From: Erysipelotrichaceae bacterium
GTDB lineage: Bacteria > Bacillota_I > Bacilli_A > Erysipelotrichales > Erysipelotrichaceae
Direction of reading: 5' to 3'
Assembly: GCA_017539025.1 (NCBI GenBank)
Contig: JAFYHT010000050.1
Coordinates: 18,932-82,931 of the forward strand
Length of the DNA: 64,000 bases
Both the position numbers and the translations under genes were made by a program. This document shows positions 16,525 to 29,284 of this stretch, piece by piece (within the stretch, counting starts at the first letter, position 1; each line of letters starts with the position of its first letter). A model generated the notes under the pieces. The model worked only from the letters and a program-made list of their open reading frames with translations. It was not told the origin of the DNA and made no database searches.

Positions 16525-18954
16525 ATGAAATTTGGACATTTCGATGACCTGAAAAAAGAATATGTCATCACCAATTACGAAACTCCGCTGCCATGGATCA
16601 ACTATCTTGGAAGCGACGAGTTCTTCGCTCTGTTATCAAATACAGCCGGCGGATATGCATTCTATAAAGATGCGAAATTAAGAAGACTGACCAGATACAG
16701 ATACAACAACCTGCCTCTGGATCAGGATGGCTTCCATATATATATAAAAGACAAAAACGCGATCTGGAATCCGGGCTGGCAGCCAACCAGGACAAAACTT
16801 GATTCCTACGAGTGCAGACACGGCTTAGGCTACAGTGTCATCACCGGATCTAAAAACAAGGTCGAAGTTAAACAGGAACTCTATGTTCCGAAATATGACA
16901 ATATCCTCTTGGACAGAGTTACAGTTACTAATAAGGATAAGAAAGAAAGAGAACTCGATCTCTTCTCCTTCATTGAATTCTGTCTCTGGGATGCACAAGA
17001 CGATACGACCAACTTCCAGCGCAATTACTCGACCGGAGAACTTGAAGTCGAAGGTTCTACGATCTATCACAAAACAGAATACAGGGAAAGAAGGAACCAT
17101 TACGCTGCTTTCTTTGCGAACAGGGAAATTTCTTCATTTGATACCTCCAGAGATCAGTTTATGGGCGTATATGGTTCCCCTGCCTCCCCTGCCGCTATCG
17201 TCAAAGGAGTATGTTCCAACACGATCGCACACGGCTGGCAGCCGATCGGCGCACATCACATCCATCTCAAACTGAAAGAAAACGAATCCTACGATGTGAT
17301 CTTCGCATTGGCTTATGTTGAAGTACCGGAAAAAGAAAAGTTCATCGCTCCGGGTGTCATCAACAAGAAACCGGCACACGAATTATTAAAGAAGTATGAT
17401 ACAAACAAGAAATTCGATAAAGGTCTGAAAGATCTGAAGAATTTCTGGGATAAGCTCCTCTCCGGCTTTGAAGTCAATACAGACAACGAAGTCGTCAACC
17501 GCATGGTCAACATCTGGAACGCTTACCAGTGCATGGTCACCTTCAATATGTCGAGATCTGCATCCTACTATGAATCAGGTATTGGCAGAGGCATGGGCTT
17601 CCGTGATTCCTGCCAGGACTTACTGGGATTTGTCCATATGATCCCGGAAAGAGCCAGAGAAAGGATCTTAGATATCGCCGCAACTCAGAAACAGGATGGC
17701 GGTGCATATCACCAGTATCAGCCTCTGACCAAGAAAGGCAACTCCGACATCGGCGGCGGCTTCAACGATGACCCGCTGTGGCTGATCGCCTGCACTGATG
17801 CCTATATCAGAGAAACCGGTGATTGGGAAATCCTGAATGAAAAGGTCGATTTCGATAATGATCACAAGACTGCAAAGCCATTACTGGAACACCTGCGCAG
17901 AAGTTTCAATTACACATTAAACAATCTGGGACCGCATAAGCTTCCATTGATCGGCAGAGCTGACTGGAATGACTGTCTCAACCTCAACTGCTTCTCAAGA
18001 TATCCGGGTGAATCCTTCCAGATCACCGGACCAAGCGAAGGGCCTGTTGCGGAATCAGTCTTCATCGCCGGCATGTTTGTCAAGTATGGTAAGGCATACG
18101 CAAATATCCTGAATCACTTAGGAAAGACAAAAGAAGCCAAGAAAGCACTCAATGCTGTAGCTGATATGGAAAAAGCGATCCTGAAAGACGGATGGGATGG
18201 TAAGTGGTTCTTAAGAGCATACGATGCTTTCGGAAAGAAAGTCGGATCAAAACGTAACGATGAAGGCCAGATCTTCATCGAACCTCAGGGCATGTGCATC
18301 ATGGCGGGTGTCGGTGTTGAAACCGGACACGCTCAAAAAGCTCTGGATTCCGTACAGGAAAGACTGGAAACCAAATATGGTATCGTCTTACAGAATCCGG
18401 CATATACGACATATCGCCTCAACCTCGGTGAGATCTCCTCATATCCTCCTGGATATAAAGAGAATGCCGGTATCTTCTGCCACAACAACCCTTGGATCGT
18501 CTTCGCAGAAACGATCATGGGACACGGCAACCGCGCATTCGATCTTTACAAGAAGACCTGCCCTGCTTTCTTAGAAGACATTTCTGAGATCCACAGGACA
18601 GAACCATACGCTTATTGCCAGATGGTAGCCGGAAAAGATGCACCGACATTCGGTGAAGGCAAGAACTCATGGCTGACCGGAACTGCTGCCTGGACATTCA
18701 CTGTCCTGACACAGGGTATCTTAGGTATCCAGCCTGATTATGATGGCTTGAGGATCGATCCTTGTATCCCTGAAAACGTCAGCGAATACAAGATCAACAG
18801 ACTCTTCAGAGGAACGATGTACCACATCACTGTCAAGAATCCTGACAAGTCTCAGAAAGGCGTCAGGAAGATCCTGGTCGACAAGAAAGAGATTGAAACA
18901 AACGTCATCCCTCTTTCCGATAAGAAGAGTGTCAACGTAGAGATCATCATGTAA
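16525..18954 (+). CDS. Cellobiose phosphorylase (GH94)
   Basis: 809 aa, the usual length for cellobiose phosphorylases. It starts '[15 protein letters not shown]' and has '[14 protein letters not shown]' (about 478-491) with the catalytic Asp, plus the helical GH94 core and C-terminal beta domain. It splits cellobiose with phosphate into glucose 1-phosphate and glucose in the cytoplasm, saving ATP. GGAGG precedes the ATG. First gene of the plus operon, next to the palindromic operator. Confidence 0.92.
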   Translation: MKFGHFDDLKKEYVITNYETPLPWINYLGSDEFFALLSNTAGGYAFYKDAKLRRLTRYRYNNLPLDQDGFHIYIKDKNAIWNPGWQPTRTKLDSYECRHGLGYSVITGSKNKVEVKQELYVPKYDNILLDRVTVTNKDKKERELDLFSFIEFCLWDAQDDTTNFQRNYSTGELEVEGSTIYHKTEYRERRNHYAAFFANREISSFDTSRDQFMGVYGSPASPAAIVKGVCSNTIAHGWQPIGAHHIHLKLKENESYDVIFALAYVEVPEKEKFIAPGVINKKPAHELLKKYDTNKKFDKGLKDLKNFWDKLLSGFEVNTDNEVVNRMVNIWNAYQCMVTFNMSRSASYYESGIGRGMGFRDSCQDLLGFVHMIPERARERILDIAATQKQDGGAYHQYQPLTKKGNSDIGGGFNDDPLWLIACTDAYIRETGDWEILNEKVDFDNDHKTAKPLLEHLRRSFNYTLNNLGPHKLPLIGRADWNDCLNLNCFSRYPGESFQITGPSEGPVAESVFIAGMFVKYGKAYANILNHLGKTKEAKKALNAVADMEKAILKDGWDGKWFLRAYDAFGKKVGSKRNDEGQIFIEPQGMCIMAGVGVETGHAQKALDSVQERLETKYGIVLQNPAYTTYRLNLGEISSYPPGYKENAGIFCHNNPWIVFAETIMGHGNRAFDLYKKTCPAFLEDISEIHRTEPYAYCQMVAGKDAPTFGEGKNSWLTGTAAWTFTVLTQGILGIQPDYDGLRIDPCIPENVSEYKINRLFRGTMYHITVKNPDKSQKGVRKILVDKKEIETNVIPLSDKKSVNVEIIM

Positions 18955-18957
18955 GAC

Positions 18958-18983
18958 AAAGGCGAAATCACTTCGCCTTTTTG
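18958..18983 (+). terminator. Partial terminator between the two phosphorylase genes
   Basis: AAAGGCGAA/TTCGCCTTT with a 5-nt loop and a short T-tail, right after the first phosphorylase stop. It likely lowers read-through into the second phosphorylase. Confidence 0.65.
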
Positions 18984-19000
18984 TACCAAAAGGAGAAACT

Positions 19001-21883
19001 ATGAATTTCAATATAGAAACCAGCAGAAAACAAAGCATCACGGCGATCGATTCTGCAAAAGAAGTATTCAAAGACCGGATCAATGAAAGATCGGATGCAA
19101 TCTTCACTGACAGCAGCAGGAAACACGTCCTGGCATTCAGTGGTTTGGATTACTATGCACCGGTATGCATGCACATCATCAATGATCCCGCTTTGTATGA
19201 ACTGCTTTCAAAACACGATGAAGATCTTTTGATCGTCAAAGAAGATGATTTCAGACTTTATGATCCCAAAGGCCTGATCGATACAGATGAAACATTTCAG
19301 AAATCATTAAATAAGATCTGTGACAAGATCATCACATCACCGGGACAGATCGAAGAAAACGGTGCTTTAAAGATCGATCTGAAAGGTTATCATATCGGTT
19401 CTCACTACACAGTAAATTTGCTTCTGGGTGACAGGTCTGAATATGCGGATTGTTTACAATCCACTCCAAAATCCGTTCTGGATGAATTCGGACGCGGATC
19501 CTTCCGTTCCAAGCAAGAAAAACAGGTCCTGGCAACAAGATATGTCTTATCCCCTGATGAAAATGGCGAGCCGGCAAACAGACAGTTCTATCTCACTGAA
19601 AACGGCAAACAGATCTTCTATTCCCTGGATGTAAAACACAATGTAAGAAACGCATATTGCGAACATCTGCAGAATAGAACAGTCATTACATATGAAACAG
19701 AATGCGGATTAAAGATCATCCGTACGATATTCCTGCTTCCTCAGGAAAAAGATATGCCGGATGCCGTTGAAGTACAGCGTATCAGTATCATCAACCTTAC
19801 TGATAAACAAAGAGATCTCAGGATCGTCGTCACCGGCATGTTTGGCATCACCGATCCGGGAACTCTCGCCGGAGATATCGTCTATGCCAATGTCGTAGTG
19901 GAAAGCGAACTGTACTATAAAGACAATTCCCCTATCGCTATGACGGCTCACCATCAACCAAAGGAATGCGACAGTGAGAAACGCTTTGCGATGTTGCTGA
20001 AAGATGGAGAAGGAATGGATGAATACTGTTCCAGTCTCTACGATTTCATGGGATCAGGCTCTCTGGAAAGACCGGAAATGGTCTCCAGATTATCCAATGC
20101 CCATTCCCGCAGACAGGCAGCCTTCTTTGCGATGGCAAAATCATTCACTTTGAAAGACAAGGCTAATATCGACTGCTTCGTCGGCATGGATGCAGATACA
20201 GAAGACGTCAGGAAACGTTTTGACACAGAATTAAACAATCTATATGAAAAATATATCGATCCTTCAAAACTGAATGAAACATATGAGAAGATGATCGAAA
20301 ACAACGACAGATACTTCTCGTTCCTGAAAACTCAGCAGAATGATCTCCTCTATGATTCCTATATCCGCAAGAATCTGCCATTCCAGGTCCTGTATCAGAC
20401 ATATGTCTCCAGATCCTTTGCCTGGACACAGAAATCCTACAGAGAAACAGGCTTCAGAGAAATACAGGATATCTTCGCATCAATGTATTATATGCATGCC
20501 AACAAACAGGATGAGCTGATCAAGAGACTGATCCTGTCCTGGGCAGAGAACGTCTTTGAACTGGGCTATGCATATCACAACTTCACAAGCAGAGGCAAAG
20601 AACCGGGCATGTGCTCCGATGACCAATTATGGCTCATGCAGGCGGTCTATCGCTATGTCGAATTAAGTAAGGACTATGATTTCCTGAAACAGGAAGTCAA
20701 GATCGCGGGTTCTGATAAGACAAGACCTTTATATGAAACATTGAAAGCCATCGTCATTTATTCCGGAAAGATCTCTGTCGGCAAACACGGATTACCGTTA
20801 TTGGACAGAGCTGACTGGAATGACTGTCTCAGGCTTGATAAGAACGTCCTTGAAGGACCGGAAAAAGAAAAGCTGTATTACAGGCAGTTAAAAGAAAACG
20901 ATCAGGAATTCGGCGTTCCATTTGAAAATTCTCAAAGTGAGTCTGTCATGAACGCGTGTCTGCTCAAGATCGCTGCTGATGAGCTGAAAGAAATGGCATC
21001 AGAAATCGAAATGAATGATATCGTCGATCTTTGTACAGAGATCTCTGAGAAAGTATATGAATCCGTCAGAGAAAACGCATGGAAGAAAGATTATTTCGCA
21101 AGATGTCTGATCAATGACGGAAGACAATATCAGTACTTAGGTTCAACAGGAGATTCTCTCTCGCTTGATGAAAATATTGATGGAACATATTATCTCAATG
21201 GTTTTTCATGGCCATTACTGGCAGATATCGCAGATGAAGAACAGATCACAAGGATGCTGGACATCATCGATAAGTACCTCAAAACTGATGCAGGATTAAA
21301 ACTGGTCACACCTGTCGATTATGATAAGCTTGGCATCGTCACGGGATCTTCCTTCTACTTCCCGGGAGACAGAGAAAACGGCGGTGTCTTCAAACACGCA
21401 GCGATGATGTGTACAGTCGCCTGTCTGAAGAAAGCAAAGACAGTCAAAGACGAAGTACTTTCCAGAAGACTGAAAGATCTCGCCTTCTTTATGATCGATA
21501 AGACACTTCCATACAAGACATTGGAAAATCCATATATCCTCAAAGGAAATCCGCGTTTCTGTACACAGTACAACAATTCAGAAACCGGTGAAGGGATCGG
21601 GCCGATCCTCTCCGGTACGGCTTCCTGGCTGACACTGGCACTCTATGAGATCATGGGCTTTGAGATCAAAGGTGATACGATCTGCTTTGATCCGATCATC
21701 AATGAAGATACTTACAATTATTCCATTAGGATCAATGATACAGATCTCAATGTCAGGATCAACGGAAATAAAGAATTCAGATCATCGTCTGTGACTAAGT
21801 TCTTCCTGGATGGCAATGAAACAGAAAAGAGTTTCACCCTGCGAAACGATCAGAAAACTCACGAACTGGAGATACAATTATGA
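19001..21883 (+). CDS. GH94 glycoside phosphorylase, probably cellodextrin phosphorylase
   Basis: 960 aa, about the length of clostridial cellodextrin phosphorylases and longer than cellobiose phosphorylase. The GH94 catalytic motif '[12 protein letters not shown]' lies around residue 605, with further family sequence 'ENSQSESVMNACLLKIA'. It would shorten cellotriose and longer oligomers, releasing glucose 1-phosphate, and hand cellobiose to the neighbouring enzyme. AAGGAG Shine-Dalgarno. The next gene overlaps its stop by 4 nt. A related specificity (for example laminaridextrin) cannot be excluded. Confidence 0.85.
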   Translation: MNFNIETSRKQSITAIDSAKEVFKDRINERSDAIFTDSSRKHVLAFSGLDYYAPVCMHIINDPALYELLSKHDEDLLIVKEDDFRLYDPKGLIDTDETFQKSLNKICDKIITSPGQIEENGALKIDLKGYHIGSHYTVNLLLGDRSEYADCLQSTPKSVLDEFGRGSFRSKQEKQVLATRYVLSPDENGEPANRQFYLTENGKQIFYSLDVKHNVRNAYCEHLQNRTVITYETECGLKIIRTIFLLPQEKDMPDAVEVQRISIINLTDKQRDLRIVVTGMFGITDPGTLAGDIVYANVVVESELYYKDNSPIAMTAHHQPKECDSEKRFAMLLKDGEGMDEYCSSLYDFMGSGSLERPEMVSRLSNAHSRRQAAFFAMAKSFTLKDKANIDCFVGMDADTEDVRKRFDTELNNLYEKYIDPSKLNETYEKMIENNDRYFSFLKTQQNDLLYDSYIRKNLPFQVLYQTYVSRSFAWTQKSYRETGFREIQDIFASMYYMHANKQDELIKRLILSWAENVFELGYAYHNFTSRGKEPGMCSDDQLWLMQAVYRYVELSKDYDFLKQEVKIAGSDKTRPLYETLKAIVIYSGKISVGKHGLPLLDRADWNDCLRLDKNVLEGPEKEKLYYRQLKENDQEFGVPFENSQSESVMNACLLKIAADELKEMASEIEMNDIVDLCTEISEKVYESVRENAWKKDYFARCLINDGRQYQYLGSTGDSLSLDENIDGTYYLNGFSWPLLADIADEEQITRMLDIIDKYLKTDAGLKLVTPVDYDKLGIVTGSSFYFPGDRENGGVFKHAAMMCTVACLKKAKTVKDEVLSRRLKDLAFFMIDKTLPYKTLENPYILKGNPRFCTQYNNSETGEGIGPILSGTASWLTLALYEIMGFEIKGDTICFDPIINEDTYNYSIRINDTDLNVRINGNKEFRSSSVTKFFLDGNETEKSFTLRNDQKTHELEIQL

Positions 21884-22881
21884 GAAAAGTATTCACGTTA
21901 TTCCTGATCATAATGATCCTGTGCGGATGCCAAAACCAGAAACAATCATTTGACGGAAAAGACAGACCTTCTTCTGCCGGAAAGCTGCAAGTCATCGATG
22001 GACAATTATGCAGTGAGAAAGGTGAAAGTGTCATGTTGAGAGGCATCTCAAACAATGGTGTTTCGATCAGTGAAAGATATATCAATGACGACTGCTTCCA
22101 CGATATCTCACATGTGATCGGTGCAAATATCTTCCGTCTCGCCCTCTATACTTATGGAATGGGCTCGGTAGGATACTGCACCGGTGCAGATAAAGAGCGA
22201 ATGCTTGATGCGATCGATAAAGGCGTCACATACGCAAAAAACAATGATATGTACATTCTGATCGACTGGCATATCTTATCAGATGGAGATCCAAACAAGT
22301 TTATTGACGATGCAAAAGATTTCTTTGAGAAAGTCTCATCAAAATACAAGAATGAGAAACACGTTCTTTACGAGATATGCAATGAGCCAAACCAGGTAGA
22401 CTGGCAGACGATCAAAGATTATGCGAATGTTATCATTCCTATCATCCGAAACAACGATCCAAAAGCAGTCATCATCGTTGGCACACCAAACTGGTCGCAA
22501 GACGTCGATGTAGCAGCTAATGATCCTCTGGATTATGACAATCTTCTATATACTCTACACTTCTATGCAGCAACACATAAACAAGATCTAAGAGACAGAG
22601 TTCAAAACGCAATTGATAAAGGACTTCCAATCTTTGTAACAGAATACGGCATTACTGCTTCTACCGGAAATCATCCGATCGATATCGATGAAGCAGATCT
22701 CTGGATCGACTTCCTGGAAGAAAATCGGATCAGCTATGTCATGTGGCAGTTCTCTAAAGTCGGTGAAGCCTCCTGCGCAATACGTGTTGATGTTCTGAAG
22801 GATCGCGGTTTTGAAAGAGATGATTTCACAACAGCCGGACAATGGTTGATGGATACGATCGAAAACAGAAGTAAAAAATGA
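21880..22881 (+). CDS. Secreted GH5 endoglucanase lipoprotein
   Basis: 333 aa with a lipoprotein signal (lipobox I-L-C-G-C, Cys about residue 15). The GH5 domain shows 'FRLALYTYG', 'YEICNEPNQVDW' with the acid/base Glu, 'LHFYAATHK' and 'FVTEYGITAS' with the nucleophile Glu. Anchored outside, it would cut beta-glucan into oligosaccharides for the ABC transporter, complementing the intracellular GH5. Start overlaps the phosphorylase stop (ATGA). Confidence 0.9.
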   Translation: MRKVFTLFLIIMILCGCQNQKQSFDGKDRPSSAGKLQVIDGQLCSEKGESVMLRGISNNGVSISERYINDDCFHDISHVIGANIFRLALYTYGMGSVGYCTGADKERMLDAIDKGVTYAKNNDMYILIDWHILSDGDPNKFIDDAKDFFEKVSSKYKNEKHVLYEICNEPNQVDWQTIKDYANVIIPIIRNNDPKAVIIVGTPNWSQDVDVAANDPLDYDNLLYTLHFYAATHKQDLRDRVQNAIDKGLPIFVTEYGITASTGNHPIDIDEADLWIDFLEENRISYVMWQFSKVGEASCAIRVDVLKDRGFERDDFTTAGQWLMDTIENRSKK

Positions 22882-22906
22882 TGATGTCTAAGACATCATC
22901 ATTTTT
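22874..22906. terminator. Bidirectional terminator containing both stop codons
   Basis: AAAAATGATGATGTCT (22874-22889) is matched by its exact complement at 22891-22906. The stop of the GH5 gene (22879-22881) and of the convergent ABC exporter (22888-22890) both lie inside the stem, and each strand ends in a T-run. Confidence 0.85.
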
Positions 22907-24645
22907 GTATCTATACCATAATCTGAATCCTTGAATTGCGAATCATACAGTTTTCTGTATACACCGTTCTTCTTCTTTACCAGATCCTCATGTGTGCCGT
23001 TTTCAATGATCCTTCCGTTTGATACGACAAGGATCTCATTAGCATTCCTGATGGTTGATAATCTGTGGGCAACGACGATCGTCGTCCTGCCCTTTTTTAG
23101 TGTATTCAAGGCTTCCTGGATCAAAGCTTCTGTTGCGTTATCCAGAGAGCTTGTTGCTTCATCAAGGATGAGGATCTCAGGATTTTTCAGGAATACTCTG
23201 GCGATCGAAAGACGCTGTTTCTGACCACCGGATAATCTGATTCCTCTTTCACCGATCTCAGTATCAAATGTTTCCGGAAGCGACATGATGTAGTCATAGA
23301 TATTCGCCTTCCTTGCCGCATCTATGATCTCATCCATACTCGCATCTTTCTTTCCATACGCGATGTTTTCACTAAAAGTTCCTGAGAAGAGGAAAACATC
23401 CTGCTGAACGATTCCGATGTGTTCTCTCAGCGAAGACATCGTGATATCTTCGATATCGATCTTATCGATACTGATGCAACCGGAATCCGGATGATAGAAC
23501 TTTTCAAGAAGATGGCAGATCGTCGTCTTTCCTCCGCCGGAAGGTCCGACCAAGGCAACCGTATCTCCTTTTTTCACTGTAAAGCTGATATCATCAAGGA
23601 CTTCTCTTTTCTCTTGCGTATCATACGAGAAATAAACGTGTTCAAAACGGATATCGCCATTGAGCTCATCATAGTCTTTTGCCCCTTCTCTGTCTTCTTC
23701 GATCGGCAGATCGATGATCTCACAGAAACGTTCAAATCCAGTCGCGCCTTCATTGAACTGTTCCATCCAGGAAACAAGCTGCAGTATCGGAGCTGTAAAC
23801 AGTGTAACTGATACGATGAATGAAGAATAATCGCCGAAAGTGATCGCTCCGTTATATAAGAAGATACCACCCGAGATCAGACAGACGACATTGAAGATAT
23901 CCGTAACAAAGACTGTCGTGGAATGTTGGATAGCCATCGTAAAGTACTGGCCTCTTTTTGCCTCAACGAAAGCTTTGTTTCCTTCTTCAAACTTCTCCAT
24001 CTCCTTATCGGCATTATTGAAAGCCTTCGTGATCCTGATGCCGGAAACAGAAGAATTGACATTGCCGTTGATCTGAGCAAGAGAAGATCTAGCCCTTCTG
24101 GAAGATTCCAGATGTTTCTTTCTCACTACGTATGTAATGATAAAAAGCAATGGCGAACAGGAGAAGATGATCAGTGCCAGTGTGACATTGATACTGGAAA
24201 GATAGATCAATGAAAAGATCAATGAGAATGAAGTCATCACCAGCATTTCCGGGCCATGATGAGCCAGTTCAGAGATCTCTTGCAGGTCATTGGTGATTCG
24301 TGACATGATCTTTCCTGTTTCGTTGTTGTCAAAGAAAGAGAATGGCAGTTTTTCAATCTTTTCAAAAAGATCCCTTCTCATATCCGCCTGCAGATCAGTA
24401 CCAACCATATGTCCGAAGTAATCAACACAGAACTTCATCAGCATTTTCACAACGTACGCAAAAAGAAGGATCGATCCAAACAGGATGATCTGATTGAACT
24501 TTCTTTCCGGGATCAAATCATTGAGCATATATCTGGTGATGATCGGATACAGAACTCCGATCGCCGAATTGCTCAACGCACAAAACATGTCCAGGATGAA
24601 CATCTTCATATAAGGTTTATAGTAAGAGAAAAACCTTTTCAGCAT
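22888..24645 (-). CDS. ABC exporter, fused permease-ATPase (multidrug/lipid type)
   Basis: 585 aa: six-helix exporter membrane domain (about 1-310) then an ATPase domain with Walker A GPSGGGKTT, signature LSGGQKQRLSIARVFL and Walker B ILILDEATSSLD. A half-transporter that would act as a homodimer; no partner gene is next to it. TAGAAT (24652-24657) sits exactly 6 nt before the ATG with no Shine-Dalgarno, so the mRNA is probably leaderless. Substrate unknown. Confidence 0.9.
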   Translation of the reverse strand: MLKRFFSYYKPYMKMFILDMFCALSNSAIGVLYPIITRYMLNDLIPERKFNQIILFGSILLFAYVVKMLMKFCVDYFGHMVGTDLQADMRRDLFEKIEKLPFSFFDNNETGKIMSRITNDLQEISELAHHGPEMLVMTSFSLIFSLIYLSSINVTLALIIFSCSPLLFIITYVVRKKHLESSRRARSSLAQINGNVNSSVSGIRITKAFNNADKEMEKFEEGNKAFVEAKRGQYFTMAIQHSTTVFVTDIFNVVCLISGGIFLYNGAITFGDYSSFIVSVTLFTAPILQLVSWMEQFNEGATGFERFCEIIDLPIEEDREGAKDYDELNGDIRFEHVYFSYDTQEKREVLDDISFTVKKGDTVALVGPSGGGKTTICHLLEKFYHPDSGCISIDKIDIEDITMSSLREHIGIVQQDVFLFSGTFSENIAYGKKDASMDEIIDAARKANIYDYIMSLPETFDTEIGERGIRLSGGQKQRLSIARVFLKNPEILILDEATSSLDNATEALIQEALNTLKKGRTTIVVAHRLSTIRNANEILVVSNGRIIENGTHEDLVKKKNGVYRKLYDSQFKDSDYGIDTKMMMS

Positions 24646-24691
24646 ATCTGCATTCTACCACATATTTCTTTTTTATTTTGTTTCAAAAGAA

Positions 24692-24711
24692 AAGCTCACC
24701 GAAGTGAGCTT
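24692..24711 (-). terminator. Terminator of the pgk-tpiA-eno operon
   Basis: On the minus strand, AAGCTCAC/GTGAGCTT with a stable TTCG loop, then TTTTCTTTT. Confidence 0.85.
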
Positions 24712-24734
24712 ATACTGATAGGTTTTGAATCAGC

Positions 24735-26794
<2,060 letters not shown>

Positions 26795-26804
26795 TTTTGC
26801 TCCT

Positions 26805-28025
26805 TTATTTTTCGTTAATGATGTCAACACCAGGTAAGCCATTGCCCTCTAAGAATTCCAGAGAAGCACCGCCGCCTGTAGAAACGTGAGAAACTTTGTC
26901 AGCAAAGCCGAGCTGTTTGATCGCAGCAGCGGAATCACCGCCACCGATGATCGTTGTGCCATCGCACTCTGCCAGAGCCTTGGCAACCTCATTGGTTCCC
27001 TTAGCCAGTGTAGGATTCTCGAATACGCCCATCGGACCATTCCATACGACAGTCTTGGCAGCCTTTACCTTTTCAGCAAATAATGCAGCTGTCTTAGGAC
27101 CGATATCCAGACCCTGCTTGTCAGCCGGGATCTTGTCAACATCTACGACTTCCGTTTCGATCTCTGCATCGATTGGATCAGGGAATGCAGCAGCTACGAC
27201 TGTATCAACAGGAAGCAGTAATTCTTTGCCTAATGAAGCAGCCTTTTCCAGCATTTCCTTGCAGTAATCGAGCTTTTCATCATCGACCAGTGAGTTACCG
27301 ATCTCTTTGCCCTGAGCCTTCAGGAATGTGTAAGCCATACCGCCACCGATGATCAGTGTGTCACATTTTTCGAGCAGATTGTTGATGACCTTGAGCTTGT
27401 CAGCGACTTTGGCACCGCCTAAGATTCCGACAAACGGTCTGACAGGATTCTCAACAGCATCGCCTAAGAACTTCAGTTCCTTTTCAACCAGGAAACCTAC
27501 AGCTGAAGGCAATACAGAAGGGATACCTCTGGTGGAAGCGTGAGCTCTGTGAACTGAACCGAACGCATCTTCAACGAAGAGGTCACCTAATGAAGCCCAG
27601 TACTGACCTAATGCTTCATCATTCTTGGATTCGCCCTTTTCGTATCTTGTGTTCTGCATCAGGACGACTTCGCCTTCCTTCATCTCATTGACTGCTTTTT
27701 CAAGTTCTTCGCCTCTTGTTGCATTGACGAAGATCACCTTGTTGTCAGGCAGATATTCCTGAAGTTTCTTCGCAACGATAGCCATATCATTTTTCTTCTT
27801 GGCAGCCTCGATCTCTTCTTCAGTTTTCTTGTAGTCGACCTTGCCTAAGTGAGACAGCAGAATGACCTTTGCGTTGTTCTCAAGTAAATACCTGATCGTA
27901 GGTAATGCAGCGACGATTCTGTTATCGTCAGTAATCACATCACCCTTGTGCGGGACGTTGAAGTCAACTCTTACGATGACTTTCTTCCCAGATACATCTA
28001 AATCTGTAACCAGCTTTTTAGCCAT
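26805..28025 (-). CDS. pgk: Phosphoglycerate kinase
   Basis: 406 aa, full length. Has '[13 protein letters not shown]', '[14 protein letters not shown]' and the nucleotide loop '[13 protein letters not shown]'. First gene of the operon. AGGAGG precedes the ATG. An extended -10 (TGATATAAT, box at 28052-28057) lies about 27 nt upstream, so unlike many genes here this one has a normal leader. Confidence 0.97.
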   Translation of the reverse strand: MAKKLVTDLDVSGKKVIVRVDFNVPHKGDVITDDNRIVAALPTIRYLLENNAKVILLSHLGKVDYKKTEEEIEAAKKKNDMAIVAKKLQEYLPDNKVIFVNATRGEELEKAVNEMKEGEVVLMQNTRYEKGESKNDEALGQYWASLGDLFVEDAFGSVHRAHASTRGIPSVLPSAVGFLVEKELKFLGDAVENPVRPFVGILGGAKVADKLKVINNLLEKCDTLIIGGGMAYTFLKAQGKEIGNSLVDDEKLDYCKEMLEKAASLGKELLLPVDTVVAAAFPDPIDAEIETEVVDVDKIPADKQGLDIGPKTAALFAEKVKAAKTVVWNGPMGVFENPTLAKGTNEVAKALAECDGTTIIGGGDSAAAIKQLGFADKVSHVSTGGGASLEFLEGNGLPGVDIINEK

Positions 28026-28076
28026 AACAAAACTCCTCCTAATACACTCATATTATATCATCGAAGGCCTTAAAAA

Positions 28077-28099
28077 AAGTAGGCCAATTATGCCTACTT
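28077..28099 (-). terminator. Terminator of the 45-aa small gene
   Basis: Minus-strand GTAGGC/GGCCTAC hairpin with TTTTTTT; the stop codon of the small gene lies in the stem. Confidence 0.75.
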
Positions 28100-28231
28100 G
28101 TCATCATTTACCGGAATTCCGTCTTCCTTTTTCTTTCTGCCTTTTTCCTCGATACCGTATTCTCTGCATTTCTGTGCATATTCCTTTTCAGCGGCATTGA
28201 GTTCAGCCAGAATTTCTTCTAAACTTCTCAT
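28094..28231 (-). CDS. Small charged hypothetical protein (45 aa)
   Basis: Reads MRSLEEILAELNAAEKEYAQ..., a short amphipathic helix followed by a Lys/Glu-rich tail ending 'GIPVNDDK'. A GAGGTG Shine-Dalgarno lies 5 nt before the ATG and a clear terminator overlaps its stop, which together make a real gene likely. No family recognised. It has its own transcription unit between pgk and the divergent yigZ. Confidence 0.65.
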   Translation of the reverse strand: MRSLEEILAELNAAEKEYAQKCREYGIEEKGRKKKEDGIPVNDDK

Positions 28232-28284
28232 AAAAACACCTCACAACATTTCCAATTCTAACACAAATTTTCTAAAATAGAATT

Positions 28285-28881
28285 ATGTATTTGAAAGAAG
28301 AAACAGACAATACTCTGATCGTCGAAAAATCAAAATTCATCTGTTATATCAGACACGTAAAAAGCGAAGAAGAATACAGAGAATACCTGACTGAGATCAG
28401 AAAAAAACACCGCGATGCGACCCATGTGTGCTCGGCGTTGATCTGTCACAACATCAGAAGATCATCCGATGACGGTGAACCTTCCGGAACAGCCGGAGTA
28501 CCGATCCTGAATGTTTTAGATAAGAACGGGATGGATGAGACCTGTGCCCTTGTCGTGCGCTATTTCGGCGGCATCAAACTGGGTGCCGGCGGACTGATCA
28601 GGGCCTATGGCGCAGCCGTCAGCGAATGCCTTGCCAAAGGGATCAAAGTCGAAGACTGTACCTATCCAAAGTATTCATTAAAACTTTCCTACGAAACAGG
28701 AAACCGCATCGATCACTTTCTTGAAACAAACACCATCCTGATCGATCGGATATATGACACGGAGATCACCTATATATTCGCCCTGGATGATGAAAGAAAA
28801 CTCGAATCCATTAAGGAATACACCAGAGGACAGCTTCCGGAAAAGATCGGTGAAGAAACTTTACAGAAAGTAGTAAAATAG
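28285..28881 (+). CDS. yigZ: YigZ/IMPACT family protein
   Basis: 198 aa, typical length. The UPF0029 N-terminal domain is clear: 'KSKFICYIRHVKSEEE', 'DATHVCSALIC', 'SSDDGEPSGTAGVPILNVL' and 'VVRYFGGIKLGAGGLIRAY', followed by the DUF1949 ferredoxin-like domain. Biochemical role in bacteria is not settled. TAAAAT (28273-28278) is exactly 6 nt before the ATG with no Shine-Dalgarno: probably leaderless. Confidence 0.92.
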   Translation: MYLKEETDNTLIVEKSKFICYIRHVKSEEEYREYLTEIRKKHRDATHVCSALICHNIRRSSDDGEPSGTAGVPILNVLDKNGMDETCALVVRYFGGIKLGAGGLIRAYGAAVSECLAKGIKVEDCTYPKYSLKLSYETGNRIDHFLETNTILIDRIYDTEITYIFALDDERKLESIKEYTRGQLPEKIGEETLQKVVK

Positions 28882-28885
28882 AGAT

Positions 28886-29230
28886 ATGAAGATCATCAAC
28901 GCCTACATGAAATATGTCTATATCGCATTGATCGCAGCATTACTGATCACTCTGATCGCCTTTTTCGTCCGCTTATCCAAAACGATGAAAAAGATCGCAG
29001 AAACCGGTGAAGGAGTATCCACTCTTTCTTCAGACCTCGATCAGACAAATGAAAAGCTGTCTGCGATCTCTGACAGCAAAGACAGCTATAAATTCTTCCT
29101 CTCTCTGTTTGCGATCATCCTGATCGTAAAAGAGACCTTCAAGTACTACAAGAGTGAAAGATCACTTCCAAAATCATTCACAAAAGCCGTCCTGAGACAC
29201 AACGCTCAGATATCCGGATTCAGATTCTAA
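28886..29230 (+). CDS. Small membrane protein, function unknown
   Basis: 114 aa with membrane segments at about 10-28 and 70-85, and a short coiled-coil-like loop between ('STLSSDLDQTNEKLSAIS') that would face one side of the membrane. It follows yigZ by 4 nt in one operon, ending at a terminator. No family recognised. Confidence 0.75.
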   Translation: MKIINAYMKYVYIALIAALLITLIAFFVRLSKTMKKIAETGEGVSTLSSDLDQTNEKLSAISDSKDSYKFFLSLFAIILIVKETFKYYKSERSLPKSFTKAVLRHNAQISGFRF

Positions 29231-29250
29231 GAGGCCATGCCTCTTTTTTT
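29228..29250 (+). terminator. Terminator after yigZ operon
   Basis: AGAGGC/GCCTCT hairpin with CAT loop overlapping the stop, followed by TTTTTTT. Confidence 0.85.
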
Positions 29251-29256
29251 CTGCAC

Positions 29257-29284
29257 GAAAAAAGCCGCAAGCAGCGGCTTTGTC
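29257..29284 (-). terminator. Terminator of upp
   Basis: On the minus strand, AAAGCCGC/GCGGCTTT hairpin followed by TTTT. Confidence 0.85.
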
